Source: Pigmentiphaga daeguensis
GTDB lineage: Bacteria > Pseudomonadota > Gammaproteobacteria > Burkholderiales > Burkholderiaceae_B
Reading direction: 5' to 3'
Length of the DNA: 64,000 bases
NCBI RefSeq assembly: GCF_039523035.1
Contig: NZ_BAAAEN010000011.1
Location: 1-64,000 of the forward strand
The notes beneath the pieces are model-generated. The model did no database searches. It was not told where the DNA came from and was given only the letters and a program-made list of their open reading frames with translations. Position 1 is the first letter of the stretch, and each line of letters starts with the position of its first letter. This document shows positions 36,517-45,678 of the stretch, piece after piece. The position numbers were made by a program, and so were the translations under genes.

Positions 36517-37538
36517 ACTCCGCATCCGCTGCCCAGGCTCCGGCCATCGATACGCCCATCACTCGCCTCTTCGGCATCCGCTATCCCGTGCTGCTGGGCG
36601 GGATGATGTGGCTGTCGGACGCCTCGCTGGTGGCCGCGGCCGTCAATGCGGGAGCCATGGGCTTCATCACGTCCCGCTCCTCGGCCGACGTCGGCGCCTT
36701 CCGGGAACAACTCCAGAAATGCCGCGCGCTGACGGCGGGCAAGGCCTATGGCGTGAATCTCACGCTGTCGCGGCGCCAGGGCGCCAACGACATCGTGTCC
36801 GACATGCTGCGCGTCGCCCTGGACGAAGGCGTGCGCCATTTCGAGACCGCCGGCCTGCCGCCTTCCCCGCTGCTGCCCGCGCTGCGCGAGGCGGGCGCCG
36901 TGGTCGTGCACAAATGCGCCCACATCCGCCACGCCGTCGCGGCCGAACGCATGGGGGTCGACGCGGTCACCCTGGTTGGCATGGAAGAAGGCGGGCATCC
37001 CGGCTCCAACCCGTTGCCGACCTTCGTCAACGGCGCCTTCGCGCTGGACCGCCTGTCGATCCCGCTCGCGCTGGGAGGAGGCATCGGCCACGGCAGGCAG
37101 ATCGCCGCCGCGCTGGCCATGGGGGCGGCGGGCGTGGTCATGGGCAGCCGCTTCACCACGGCGGCAGAGACACCGGCGCATCCGGCCTACAAGCAGCGCG
37201 TGGTCGAGGCGGACGAACACTGCTCGCGCACCGTGCTGTCCACGTTGGGCGATACCTGGCGCGTCCTGGACAACGAAAACGCGCGCCGCGTGGCGCGGTT
37301 GGAAAACGAAGGGGCCCGCAGCTACGAAGCCTTCGGCGAATGGATACGCGGCCATCGCGCACGTGACTACGCCTATGCCCAGGGCCTGCACGAGGAAGGC
37401 ATGCTGTCGCTGGGGCCGGCCGCCGGCTTCTCGCGGGCGGTCGAGCCCTTCGCGCAGACGCTGCAGGCGCTCATGCTGCAGTGCCGGGAAGCCCTGCTGG
37501 GCGCCGGCAGGCTGGCGGGCGGGGGCGAAGCGCCGTGA
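36513..37538 (+). CDS. Nitronate monooxygenase / 2-nitropropane dioxygenase-like flavoprotein
   Basis: A 341-residue TIM-barrel FMN protein. Family marks are YPVLLGGMM near the N-terminus, GMEEGGHPGSN with the catalytic histidine, LALGGGIGHG, and the phosphate-binding GAAGVVMGSRF. Class-wide activity is FMN-dependent oxidation of nitronates, but several relatives are FabK-like or of unknown role. It is coupled to the IclR regulator, so it may act on the same carbon source. Confidence 0.85.
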   Translation: MNSASAAQAPAIDTPITRLFGIRYPVLLGGMMWLSDASLVAAAVNAGAMGFITSRSSADVGAFREQLQKCRALTAGKAYGVNLTLSRRQGANDIVSDMLRVALDEGVRHFETAGLPPSPLLPALREAGAVVVHKCAHIRHAVAAERMGVDAVTLVGMEEGGHPGSNPLPTFVNGAFALDRLSIPLALGGGIGHGRQIAAALAMGAAGVVMGSRFTTAAETPAHPAYKQRVVEADEHCSRTVLSTLGDTWRVLDNENARRVARLENEGARSYEAFGEWIRGHRARDYAYAQGLHEEGMLSLGPAAGFSRAVEPFAQTLQALMLQCREALLGAGRLAGGGEAP

Positions 37539-37581
37539 GCTAACATCCTGGGACGTCCCGCCCACTCACGCCGCCCCTCCC

Positions 37582-38787
37582 ATGCTGCAGCTCGAACGCG
37601 TATTTCCCGCATTGTCCGAACCCACGATGCGGCGCTACCTGATGGGGCAGGGGGTGTCGGTGCTGGGCAGCTGGACCCAGAACGTGACGCTCAACCTGGT
37701 CGTCTACCATCTGTCGGGCTCGGCCGCCGTGCTCGCCCTGCTCAATTTCCTGCTGTACGGACCGCAGCTGGTGATCGCGCCGCTGGCGGGGGCGCGGGTC
37801 AACGCGGGCAACGCGCGCCGGTCTACGCTGAGCGTGCTCTATTCCTCGATGACCGTCGCCTGCGTCCTCGCGGTGCTGTCGATGCTGCACTGGCTGACCT
37901 TGCCCATCATCCTGGCCCTGGCACTGTGCGCCGGCGTGCTGAACGCGATCGAGACCCCATCGCGCCAGGTCCTGCTGCTGACCGGCCTGGAGGATCCGGC
38001 GCTGCTGCCCAACGCCATCGCCATGAACACCATGGTCTACAACGTGGGGCGCATGGTCGGGCCGAGCATGGCCGCCATCATCTATCCCACGTTCGGCCAG
38101 GCGGCGGCCTTCCTGACCTATGCCGCCGCGCTGGTGTTCATGGCCTGGTGCGTGCGATCGATGCCGCGCCGCGCGACGGCGGCGGCATCGCCCTCGCACG
38201 ACCGGGGAGGGCTGCGCAATGCACTGGTCTACGTGCTGGACGACCGCTTCACCGCCAAGTACCTGTCCATCCTGGCCTGCATGGGCCTGCTGGCAGGCAG
38301 CTACCAGACGCTCGTGCCGCTGCTGGCGGACCGGGTCTTCCACGACGCCGCCCGCTACACCGGCGTGTTCTTCGCCTGCGCGGGCATGGGGGCGCTGGCC
38401 GCCGCGGTCGTCCTGTCCTCGTCCATCGCGTCGCGCACCGCCAGTCTGCTGCGGTTCGCCCCCTGGATCGCGTGCGCGGCGCTGGCCCTGTTGTCCACGA
38501 GCTGGAGCAGCGTCGTCAGTGGAGCCGCCTTCGTGCTGCTGGGCTTCTGCCTGAGCTTCTCGGCCACCTCCACCAACGCGACCATCCAGCGGCGCTGCCC
38601 GGAGTCCGTCCGCGGCGCCCTGGTCGGCCTCTACGGCATGGCCTACAACGGCACCATGCCTTTCGGCTATCTGCTCGTGGGGTCGTTCTCGGAGGCCTTC
38701 ACGGTGACCGGGGCGTTCGGCACCATGGCCGTGGTACTGGCTGCGTGCATCGGTTTCTTGACGCTGCTGTACTGGCGCAAGACCTGA
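37582..38787 (+). CDS. MFS exporter, EntS-like (MFS_3)
   Basis: A 401-residue major facilitator with about 11-12 helices. GSWTQNVTLNLVVYHLSGS in TM1 and TM2, LLYGPQLVIAPLAG and ETPSRQVLL are typical of the EntS/MFS_3 group, which exports siderophores and drugs. It lies 43 bases after the nitronate monooxygenase gene and may be part of that transcript. No siderophore genes are in the window, so the substrate is open. Confidence 0.85.
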   Translation: MLQLERVFPALSEPTMRRYLMGQGVSVLGSWTQNVTLNLVVYHLSGSAAVLALLNFLLYGPQLVIAPLAGARVNAGNARRSTLSVLYSSMTVACVLAVLSMLHWLTLPIILALALCAGVLNAIETPSRQVLLLTGLEDPALLPNAIAMNTMVYNVGRMVGPSMAAIIYPTFGQAAAFLTYAAALVFMAWCVRSMPRRATAAASPSHDRGGLRNALVYVLDDRFTAKYLSILACMGLLAGSYQTLVPLLADRVFHDAARYTGVFFACAGMGALAAAVVLSSSIASRTASLLRFAPWIACAALALLSTSWSSVVSGAAFVLLGFCLSFSATSTNATIQRRCPESVRGALVGLYGMAYNGTMPFGYLLVGSFSEAFTVTGAFGTMAVVLAACIGFLTLLYWRKT

Positions 38788-38892
38788 AGGGAAAGCGCCG
38801 ATCAGAGGGAGGATTCGCACGCTGGAGCATCGACTCCCGCCCGCCATGGCCGGTAGAATGGACTGCGCTTCGAGCAAGGTTCGTTTTTCTCC

Positions 38893-39984
38893 ATGCGCGT
38901 GCTCCATATTTGCAGAGTCTATTTTCCCGATGGATGCGGCGTTGCCGAGCGTTCCGTCCACGGCATCGCTTCCAAGGGCGGCGCCCACGGGATCGACAGC
39001 CGCGTGTTGACCGTGTCGGCGCGTGGGGGCTGCGACGAGGCCGATCTGTCCGGATATCGCATCAAGCGCTATCCCGCATGGCGCAGTGGCGTTTCTCCCT
39101 CTTTCATCGCCAGGTTCCGCGGCGAGGCTGCGTGGGCCGACCTGCTGCACTTCCACTTTCCATGGCCATGCGCCCAATGGGCCTACCTGCTGGGCCGCGT
39201 GGCGGTGCCGGCCCTGGCGACGGTCCATGCCGATGCGGCGGGCGGCGGATTCCTGGCCCGGTCCGCGCGAGACGGTTTCCTGCACCGCATGCGGCGCATC
39301 ATCGTGACTTCGCCGAATTACCTGGCGGGCAGTGCGGTCCTGCGCGGGCTGCAGCAGCGGACGGAAGTGGTGCCCACGGGCGTCGAGGATGTTCCTGCGC
39401 GCGATCCCGAGGCCGTGTGGCGCTGGCGGCAACGCATCGGCCAGCGCTTCTTCGTGTTCCTGGGGGGCTTGCGCGACTACAAGGGCCTGCATCACCTGCT
39501 GGACGCCATGGAAGGGCGCGATTACCCCCTGGCCGTCGCCGGAGACGGGCCCGAGCGGTCCTCGCTCGACGCCCATGCCCGGGCGGCAGGGCTGCGCAAC
39601 ATACGTTTCCTGGGACCGCTGGACGACGAGGACAAGCACGATCTGCTGGCCGCGGCATACGGCTTCGTCCTGCCGTCCTGTCGCCGCGACGAAGCCTACG
39701 GGCTGGCGCTGGTCGAGGCATCTGTCCATGGGTTGCCCATGATCTCCTGCGAAGTCGGAACGGGCACGAGCTACATCAACCTGAACGAGGAAACCGGCCT
39801 GGTCGTCCCTCCTGGCGATGCCCGTGCACTGGGAGCCGCGCTGGATCGATTCTGGCTGGAGCCCGGGCAGGTCCGGGCCTGGGGCGGCGCCGCCCGCCGG
39901 CGCTACGTGGAGCGGTTCACCGACGAGGCGATGGTTGCGCGACATGCCGCATGCTACGGCGAGATACTGGGGCAAGCCGCCTGA
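38893..39984 (+). CDS. Family 4 glycosyltransferase
   Basis: A 363-residue GT-B glycosyltransferase. The N-terminal Rossmann half begins MRVLHICRVYFPDGCGVAE, where the glycine-rich loop usually reads GGVE. The C-terminal donor site includes FLGGLRDYKG, AGDGPER and the EX7E-type motif DEAYGLALVEASVHG. A retaining transferase using a nucleotide sugar is expected. It opens the glycan-related region on the plus strand, ahead of the small gene at 40052. Confidence 0.88.
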   Translation: MRVLHICRVYFPDGCGVAERSVHGIASKGGAHGIDSRVLTVSARGGCDEADLSGYRIKRYPAWRSGVSPSFIARFRGEAAWADLLHFHFPWPCAQWAYLLGRVAVPALATVHADAAGGGFLARSARDGFLHRMRRIIVTSPNYLAGSAVLRGLQQRTEVVPTGVEDVPARDPEAVWRWRQRIGQRFFVFLGGLRDYKGLHHLLDAMEGRDYPLAVAGDGPERSSLDAHARAAGLRNIRFLGPLDDEDKHDLLAAAYGFVLPSCRRDEAYGLALVEASVHGLPMISCEVGTGTSYINLNEETGLVVPPGDARALGAALDRFWLEPGQVRAWGGAARRRYVERFTDEAMVARHAACYGEILGQAA

Positions 39985-40051
39985 CGCAGCGGGCGTCCGG
40001 GCGGCGGGCACGCGCATTGCTGATCGATGCAGTGATTCCAAGGAGACCACC

Positions 40052-40396
40052 ATGCCCATCGACTCCAGGCGCGGCCAGCCCCCATCGTCCGCGCATCGCC
40101 CCGGCGGCCCCTCCGCCCCCGCCAACCTGCCCGAAGCCGCGGTGGACGAGACCGGCAATGAAGATCCGGGTGCCGAATTGACCGAACTGCCGGATCACGA
40201 ACAGCAGGAACAGGCCGGCACCCCGCCGCGCGAGCGGGATGGGCAAGCCGGGCGCGAACGCACCATCGGCAATCATCCCGTGGATCCGAACAGCATGCCC
40301 TCGCGCATCGGACTGCCGGTGGGCGTCGATCGGGAGACCGCCGCCGACCCGGGAAACCAGACGCCAGACGCCCCGGAGACGGACAACCGGAGCTGA
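40052..40396 (+). CDS. Small hydrophilic protein of unknown function
   Basis: A 114-residue protein rich in Pro, Glu, Asp, Gln and Asn, without hydrophobic segments, so probably disordered. A perfect AAGGAG ribosome site (40040-40045) 6 bases before the ATG argues that it is real. It has no recognised domain. It lies between a glycosyltransferase and, convergently, a histidine kinase. Composition resembles small stress-associated hydrophilic proteins, but this is not evidence of function. Confidence 0.65.
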   Translation: MPIDSRRGQPPSSAHRPGGPSAPANLPEAAVDETGNEDPGAELTELPDHEQQEQAGTPPRERDGQAGRERTIGNHPVDPNSMPSRIGLPVGVDRETAADPGNQTPDAPETDNRS

Positions 40397-40407
40397 GCAA
40401 CGCCGTG

Positions 40408-41517
40408 TCAGTCCGGGGACGGATCGTCGGGCAGCCATAAGGTGAAGGTGGTGCCCGATTCGGACGAGGCGACGGTCAGCGTGCCCCGGTGTGCCACCGC
40501 GATCTGCCGGGCGATGTACAGGCCGAGCCCCAGCCCCGTACGGCGTCGCTCGGTGCCGGGACGCTGTCCTCGCATCAGCGGGTCGAAGATCTGGTGCCGC
40601 ATGTGAGGCGGGATCGGCGCTCCCTCGTTATGGACTTCGGCGATCACGCAGCCCTCGTCGCGGCGCACCCGCAGCGCGACCGGGCGGCCGGCGTAGCCAT
40701 GCTGGACCGCGTTGCCCAGCAGGTTGGCCAGCAGCTGGGCGAGGCGATTGGCGTCCCAGCGGCCGGCAAGCCGTCCGTGGCATTCCAGCAGAAAAGTCTG
40801 CTCGGGATGGATGGCCCGGATCTCGTCCAGGGCGCGCGTGCAGATGTCTTCCAGGTTGGCGTTCGAGAGCGCCAGCGGCAGCGGACTGCCCAGGCGGGTA
40901 CGGGTAAAGTCCAGCAGGTCGTCGATCATGCGCTGCATGCGCGAGCCGCTGTGTCCGATGCGCGTGGCGGCTTCCCGGCACCGGCCGGGCAGTTCGTCGG
41001 CGAGCATGAGCGCCTGCGCGGACATGGCGATGGCGCCCAGCGGCGTCCGCAAGTCGTGGGCGAGAATGCCGACGAACAGATCGCGCGCCCGCTCGAGGCC
41101 CGCTGAATAGCGGGAGATCGATTCCTTCAGCGCCTGGTCCAGCGCCTGGTTGAAGCGAACCAGGTCGTCGTGGGCTTGGGCGTCCATTTCACCGTTTTCG
41201 CGCGCCCATCGTTCCAGGATGTTGGCACGCAACGCGCAGAACTCCGACACCATCTCGGTCAGGGTAAAGCCGGCCCGCAGCCGGTTGCGGGCATGGACGT
41301 GCGCCAGGCGGGTGGCGCCGGACGGCCGGTGTCCGGCGGAGGGCTCGTGGGGCTGGGCCCGCAGGTCCGCGGCAAGCTGCCGCAGCAGCGACCGGGCCGA
41401 GGTCTGCAAGGCGTGCTCGGATACGGCCGTTCGCCGCAGGTCCAGTTGCCGGGCGAACGCGCGCCAGTCGCTTAGAAGCAGGTCCAGGTTCGCGTCGATG
41501 AAGTCGGCCAGTCTCAT
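40408..41517 (-). CDS. Soluble orphan sensor histidine kinase
   Basis: A 369-residue protein without membrane helices. The N-terminal helical domain (about 1-130; FIDANLDLLLSDWRAFARQL) resembles the RsbRD_N sensory fold. The HisKA box has the phosphorylatable histidine in GILAHDLRTPLGAI. The ATPase domain has NLLGNAVQHG (N box), a degenerate D-box and GLGLGLYIARQI (G box). I chose MRLADFIDAN because a GGGAGGGG ribosome site precedes it. No response regulator with a DNA-binding output is adjacent. The nearest receiver is fused to the ABC exporter 11 kb away. Confidence 0.88.
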   Translation of the reverse strand: MRLADFIDANLDLLLSDWRAFARQLDLRRTAVSEHALQTSARSLLRQLAADLRAQPHEPSAGHRPSGATRLAHVHARNRLRAGFTLTEMVSEFCALRANILERWARENGEMDAQAHDDLVRFNQALDQALKESISRYSAGLERARDLFVGILAHDLRTPLGAIAMSAQALMLADELPGRCREAATRIGHSGSRMQRMIDDLLDFTRTRLGSPLPLALSNANLEDICTRALDEIRAIHPEQTFLLECHGRLAGRWDANRLAQLLANLLGNAVQHGYAGRPVALRVRRDEGCVIAEVHNEGAPIPPHMRHQIFDPLMRGQRPGTERRRTGLGLGLYIARQIAVAHRGTLTVASSESGTTFTLWLPDDPSPD

Positions 41518-41599
41518 AGCCCCTCCCGGCATATATGGCCACGCGTGGGATGGCACTGCACGGCAGGGCGCCGGCATGCCTGCCGGCGGATTGTAAATC

Positions 41600-42616
41600 C
41601 TAGGGCGGGCTGGCGGCTGCATGAGCAAGGCTGGTTACAACGTCGGCGGCGGGAATGGCGCCGTGCTGGAAGAAATGCTCCCGGAAATAGGCCAGGGTGC
41701 GGCGCAGTCCTTCTTCCAGGGGCGTAGCCGGCTCCCATCCCAGCATGCGGCGGGCGAGATCGATGTCGGGGCAGCGCCTGACCGGATCGTCCTGGGGCAG
41801 CGGCCGCAGTTCGATGTCCGAAGCCGAGCCGGCCAGGCCGCGGATCGTGCGCGCGATATCGAGCACCGTGGTTTCGTGGGTGTTGCCCAGATTGACCGGC
41901 CCGTGGAAATCATCGGGGCTGTTCATCAGGCGCACCAGGCCGTCGATCAGGTCGTCCACGTAGCAGAATGACCGTGTCTGCCCGCCGTCGCCATAGACGG
42001 TCATGGGCTCGCCTGCAAGCGCCTGCATGATGAGATTGGATACCACGCGTCCATCGTCGGGCCGCATGCGGGGACCGTAGGTATTGAAGATGCGGGCGAT
42101 CTTGACCTGCAGTCCATACTGGCGCTGGTAATCGGCGAACAGTGTCTCCGCGCATCGCTTGCCTTCGTCGTAGCAGGCGCGTATCCCGTTGGGGTTGACG
42201 TGGCCCCAATAGTCCTCGCGCTGGGGATGGCGGTCGGGGTCGCCGTACACCTCGCTGGTCGACGCCTGCAGGATACGGGCGTTCAGCCTCCGGGCCAGGC
42301 CCAGCATGTTGATGGAGCCGTGCACGCAAGTCTTGGTGGTCTGCACGGGGTCGTGCTGGTAGTGCACCGGCGAGGCCGGGCAGGCGAGGTTGTAGATCTC
42401 GTCGGCCTCGATGTAGAGCGGGAAGGTGATGTCGTGGCGCAGCAGCTCGAACGAGGGGTGGCCGATCAGGTGCGCGATGTTGGCCTTGGTGCCGGTATAG
42501 AAATTGTCGACGCACAGGACTTCGTGCCCGGCCTCGATCAGGCGGGTGCACAGGTGCGATCCCAGGAAGCCGGCGCCTCCGGTGACGACGACGCGGCGTG
42601 GCAGGCGCGGGTTCAT
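41600..42616 (-). CDS. UDP-glucuronate decarboxylase (UDP-xylose synthase)
   Basis: A 338-residue extended SDR. The NAD motif TGGAGFLGSH, the catalytic serine/threonine segment STSEVYGDP and the diagnostic YDEGKRCAE (Tyr, Lys) match UXS enzymes, which convert UDP-glucuronate to UDP-xylose. A UDP-glucose dehydrogenase that would supply the substrate is encoded at 56400-57767. It overlaps the upstream glycosyltransferase by 4 bases. Confidence 0.88.
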   Translation of the reverse strand: MNPRLPRRVVVTGGAGFLGSHLCTRLIEAGHEVLCVDNFYTGTKANIAHLIGHPSFELLRHDITFPLYIEADEIYNLACPASPVHYQHDPVQTTKTCVHGSINMLGLARRLNARILQASTSEVYGDPDRHPQREDYWGHVNPNGIRACYDEGKRCAETLFADYQRQYGLQVKIARIFNTYGPRMRPDDGRVVSNLIMQALAGEPMTVYGDGGQTRSFCYVDDLIDGLVRLMNSPDDFHGPVNLGNTHETTVLDIARTIRGLAGSASDIELRPLPQDDPVRRCPDIDLARRMLGWEPATPLEEGLRRTLAYFREHFFQHGAIPAADVVTSLAHAAASPP

Positions 42617-43614
42617 GATGACATCTCCTCGGGTTGGTCGACGTGCTCGGCGGCCGTGTGGGTCGCTTGTGCGAAGACGTCCATCCAGTCGCGCACGAAG
42701 CGGTCGATGCCGAAGCGCTGCAAGGCGCGCAGGCGCGCCTCCTGGCCCCAGGCGCGCGCCAGTTCGGGATCGGCCAGCAGCTCGTGCATGACATCGGCCA
42801 GGCAGTCCAGGCGCGTGTCCACGTAGCCGTTGACGCCGTTCTCGATCACCGTGCTCATCTCCGTGGTGGCCAGGCCGACGACGGGAACGCCGGCCATCAT
42901 GGCTTCCACCACCGCCAGGCCCAGGCTGGTATAGCGTATGGGATTGAAGAAGAACCGATAGCGGGCCATGAGCGCCGGCAGCTCCAGGTTGGGCACTTCG
43001 CCCAGGCCGCCCAGCGACTGCGCATCCATGCCGGCCAGGTCCAGCGGAACGCGCGCACGCAGGGCATCGAAGACATCGGCCCCCAGGCGACGGCCGCGCC
43101 GTTTCAGGTGGTTCACGACGACGATCCCGCGCGGCGTCGTGCCCTGGTACTCGACGTCGGGCGGAAGCCGCACGCCATGCTCGACCACCCGCATGGGAGT
43201 GCAGCCGCTATCCCACATCAGGGCATTGAACGGCGTGACGTGCACCAGGGTTCCGCGCGGCTCCTGGAACCAGTGCACCGTGTTGGTCGGATGCAGCTGC
43301 GGCGGGTCGTGCTCCAGATAGATCTGGGGCAACTGGCGCTGCGCGGCCGACAGCAGTTGCTCCCTGTCCTCCAGGTAGGCCTGCTTGGACTGGTAGAGCA
43401 CGCAGTCGAAGCGCATGTCGCGCACCTTGTCCGCGGAAATCTCGTGGACGTTGCGGCCCCAGGGCAGTCCGGGGCCCAGCGGCGCGTAGCCGGGGCCGCC
43501 CTCGGGGCGGATGACGACATGGAATTCGTGCGGCACCTGTGTCAGGTAGTAAAGATAGTTGCCGTGTACGTGCCAGGTCAGGATGCGCAGTGGCCGCGCG
43601 AGGGTTTCAGGCAT
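42613..43614 (-). CDS. Family 4-like glycosyltransferase
   Basis: A 333-residue GT-B protein. The C-terminal half has the donor-site pattern YTSLGLAVVEAMMAGVPVVG and TEMSTVIENGVNGYVD. The N-terminal half begins with RILTWHVHGNYLYYL, as in transferases acting on an extracellular glycan backbone, but the acceptor is unknown. It overlaps both neighbours (8 bases with the upstream GT9, 4 with UXS). Confidence 0.85.
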   Translation of the reverse strand: MPETLARPLRILTWHVHGNYLYYLTQVPHEFHVVIRPEGGPGYAPLGPGLPWGRNVHEISADKVRDMRFDCVLYQSKQAYLEDREQLLSAAQRQLPQIYLEHDPPQLHPTNTVHWFQEPRGTLVHVTPFNALMWDSGCTPMRVVEHGVRLPPDVEYQGTTPRGIVVVNHLKRRGRRLGADVFDALRARVPLDLAGMDAQSLGGLGEVPNLELPALMARYRFFFNPIRYTSLGLAVVEAMMAGVPVVGLATTEMSTVIENGVNGYVDTRLDCLADVMHELLADPELARAWGQEARLRALQRFGIDRFVRDWMDVFAQATHTAAEHVDQPEEMSS

Positions 43615-44692
43615 GAGTGGGCTCCTTGCAAAGCATGCGTTCGGCCTGGAGGATCACGTCCGAGGCCTTGACTCCGAGCGCGCACGGGTGGCCGATCGGA
43701 CAGTCGGGGAAGGCGCAGGGCCGGCAGGCGACGTGGTGCCAGAGCACCACGTGCCGCGAGCGGTCGGCCGGCGCCCAGCGATGTACGTCGCTGCCGCTGG
43801 CGATCACCACGCTGGGGGTGCGCATCGCCGCCGCCACATGGGAGACGCCGGTATCGTTGCAGACCAGCAGGCGGCTGCGTTCGAGCATCGCCGCCAGCGT
43901 GCCCAGGCCCGTGCGGCCGGTCAGGTCGCGCAACGGCTCGCTGGCCAGCCGGGCCACCTGGCGCGTCAGGGGGCGTTCTTCGTCGGTTCCCGTCAACGCC
44001 ACGTCGAAGCCTGTCCGGGCGATCGCGGAGGCCACGGCGGCATAGCGTTCGGCCGGCCAACGGCGCGACGACAGGCGGGCGCCGGGGTGGACGAGCACCG
44101 TGCGGCCCGGCCTGAGTCCTTCCTGCCCGGCCAGCATGGCGGCCGAATCGCGGTCTTCGTCCGTCAACGGGAACTCCAGCGTGGCGTCGGGGCAGGGAAT
44201 GTCCAGGAACCGCATCAGCGCCAGATAGCGTTCGACTTCGGGCAGGTGGTCGGGCCAGGCCAGCCACCAGGCGTCGCGTTCGGAATCGCGCGCCTGTCCG
44301 GGCTGGAAGCCGGCGATGCGCGCCGCTCCCAGGCGGCGAACGATGTCGTTGGTCAGGCGGCCGCTGCCGTGCAATTGCAGGGCGACGTCGAAGCGCTGCG
44401 CCCGGGCCCAGTCGAAGAAGGCAGGCAACGCCTCCTCGCGGAACGGCTGTTCCGGCATTCCTTCCATTCCCGGAAAGGGGGCCAGTTCATCGACATAGTT
44501 GGCGAAGCGTTGCTGGAACGCCTTTGCGCCGGCCAGGCCGATCAGGGTGATGCGGGCCCGGGGAAAGCGCGCGCGCAAGGCCCGCAACGCCGGCACGGTG
44601 CACAGCATGTCGCCCAGTTGCAGCGCGCGGAACACGGCGATGCGGCCGGGTTCGGGCTGCCACAGCGGATGGGAGCCGGGTACGCCCGTCAT
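43607..44692 (-). CDS. Family 9 glycosyltransferase (heptosyltransferase-like) 1
   Basis: A 361-residue GT9 protein. The N-terminal motif FRALQLGDMLCTVPALRAL, the mid motif LVHPGARLSSRRWP and the ADP-heptose-site pattern CNDTGVSHVAAA are typical of WaaC/WaaF relatives. The C-terminus has a cysteine cluster (CRPCAFPDCPIGHPC). It probably transfers heptose or a related sugar to a growing glycan. It overlaps the upstream GT2 by 4 bases. Confidence 0.88.
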   Translation of the reverse strand: MTGVPGSHPLWQPEPGRIAVFRALQLGDMLCTVPALRALRARFPRARITLIGLAGAKAFQQRFANYVDELAPFPGMEGMPEQPFREEALPAFFDWARAQRFDVALQLHGSGRLTNDIVRRLGAARIAGFQPGQARDSERDAWWLAWPDHLPEVERYLALMRFLDIPCPDATLEFPLTDEDRDSAAMLAGQEGLRPGRTVLVHPGARLSSRRWPAERYAAVASAIARTGFDVALTGTDEERPLTRQVARLASEPLRDLTGRTGLGTLAAMLERSRLLVCNDTGVSHVAAAMRTPSVVIASGSDVHRWAPADRSRHVVLWHHVACRPCAFPDCPIGHPCALGVKASDVILQAERMLCKEPTHA

Positions 44693-45678
44693 AGGAACCT
44701 CGCCTTGAAATGCCAGGCCCCGCGCAATCTCCAGAATAGCGAAAGCGGGGGAATGAGCACCGACGTGACCAGCATCTCGATCACGTGCGACGGCGCGAGC
44801 GACGCGCCGCGCAGCCGCGCGATGCAGAAATGCAGCGTCAGGGCCGACCAGATCGCCAGTCCGCCCCACGCGAGCCAGGCGAGACCGGCCGCCGCGCCCG
44901 TGACGGTGGCCAGTGCGCCGGCGACGATGGCGAAGTAATTCCAGGGCGGCCGGCGACGTATGCGGGAGCGGTAGAGCGACGGATGTTTCTTGTAGAGAAG
45001 GGCATCGAAGAACACCTTGCGCTGCTGGCCCACGCTGATGCCGATGGGAGCGGGCCTGACGGGATGCAGGACGATGGCGTCCTCGGCCCTGGCGATGCGA
45101 TGCCCGCGCGCCAGCAACATGAATTGCAGGTCGGAGTCCTCCCGCCAGGCCAGCGTGAACCGTTCGTCGAAGCCGCCGACGGCGACGAGCGCGCGCTTGC
45201 GCACCAGGCAGTTGGCCGTGGCGAATTCCGCCCGTTCCAGTCCTCCCGTATCCCGTTCGTGATCGCGCGGCCTGTCCGGCAGCGGTACGCGTATCCGGCC
45301 CACCACGGCATCGACCCCGTCCGTCATCGCGTCCAGGCCATGGCGCAGCCAGGACGGGGTGGGAATCGTGTCGTCGTCGGTGAAGGCGACGACCGCCGCG
45401 CGCGCCTGTTCCCAGCCCCGGTTGCGCGCCCCCGACGGCCCCTGCGTGCCTTCCGCCTCGAGATAGCGCACGGTCAGTCCACGTGGGGCGTGTTCCCGCG
45501 CGAGCGTCTCCACCACGCGCCGGGTGTGGCGATCGGGCCCATCGTCGACCACCAGTATCTCGAAGCGGCGGGGATCGATGTCCTGCCACGTCAGCGCCCG
45601 CAGGCAGCGTTGCAGCATGTCGGGCCGGCGATATGTCGGCACGACCACCGACACCAACAAGTCCGAAATGCCGTTCAT
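44689..45678 (-). CDS. Family 2 glycosyltransferase with C-terminal membrane segment
   Basis: A 329-residue GT-A protein. SVVVPTYRRPDMLQRCL and ILVVDDGP form the nucleotide-binding core, AFTDDDT is the DxD-type metal site, and WREDSDLQF is the catalytic ED motif. About residues 245-285 and 300-318 are hydrophobic and should anchor it to the inner membrane. It overlaps both neighbours by 4 bases. Confidence 0.9.
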   Translation of the reverse strand: MNGISDLLVSVVVPTYRRPDMLQRCLRALTWQDIDPRRFEILVVDDGPDRHTRRVVETLAREHAPRGLTVRYLEAEGTQGPSGARNRGWEQARAAVVAFTDDDTIPTPSWLRHGLDAMTDGVDAVVGRIRVPLPDRPRDHERDTGGLERAEFATANCLVRKRALVAVGGFDERFTLAWREDSDLQFMLLARGHRIARAEDAIVLHPVRPAPIGISVGQQRKVFFDALLYKKHPSLYRSRIRRRPPWNYFAIVAGALATVTGAAAGLAWLAWGGLAIWSALTLHFCIARLRGASLAPSHVIEMLVTSVLIPPLSLFWRLRGAWHFKARFL

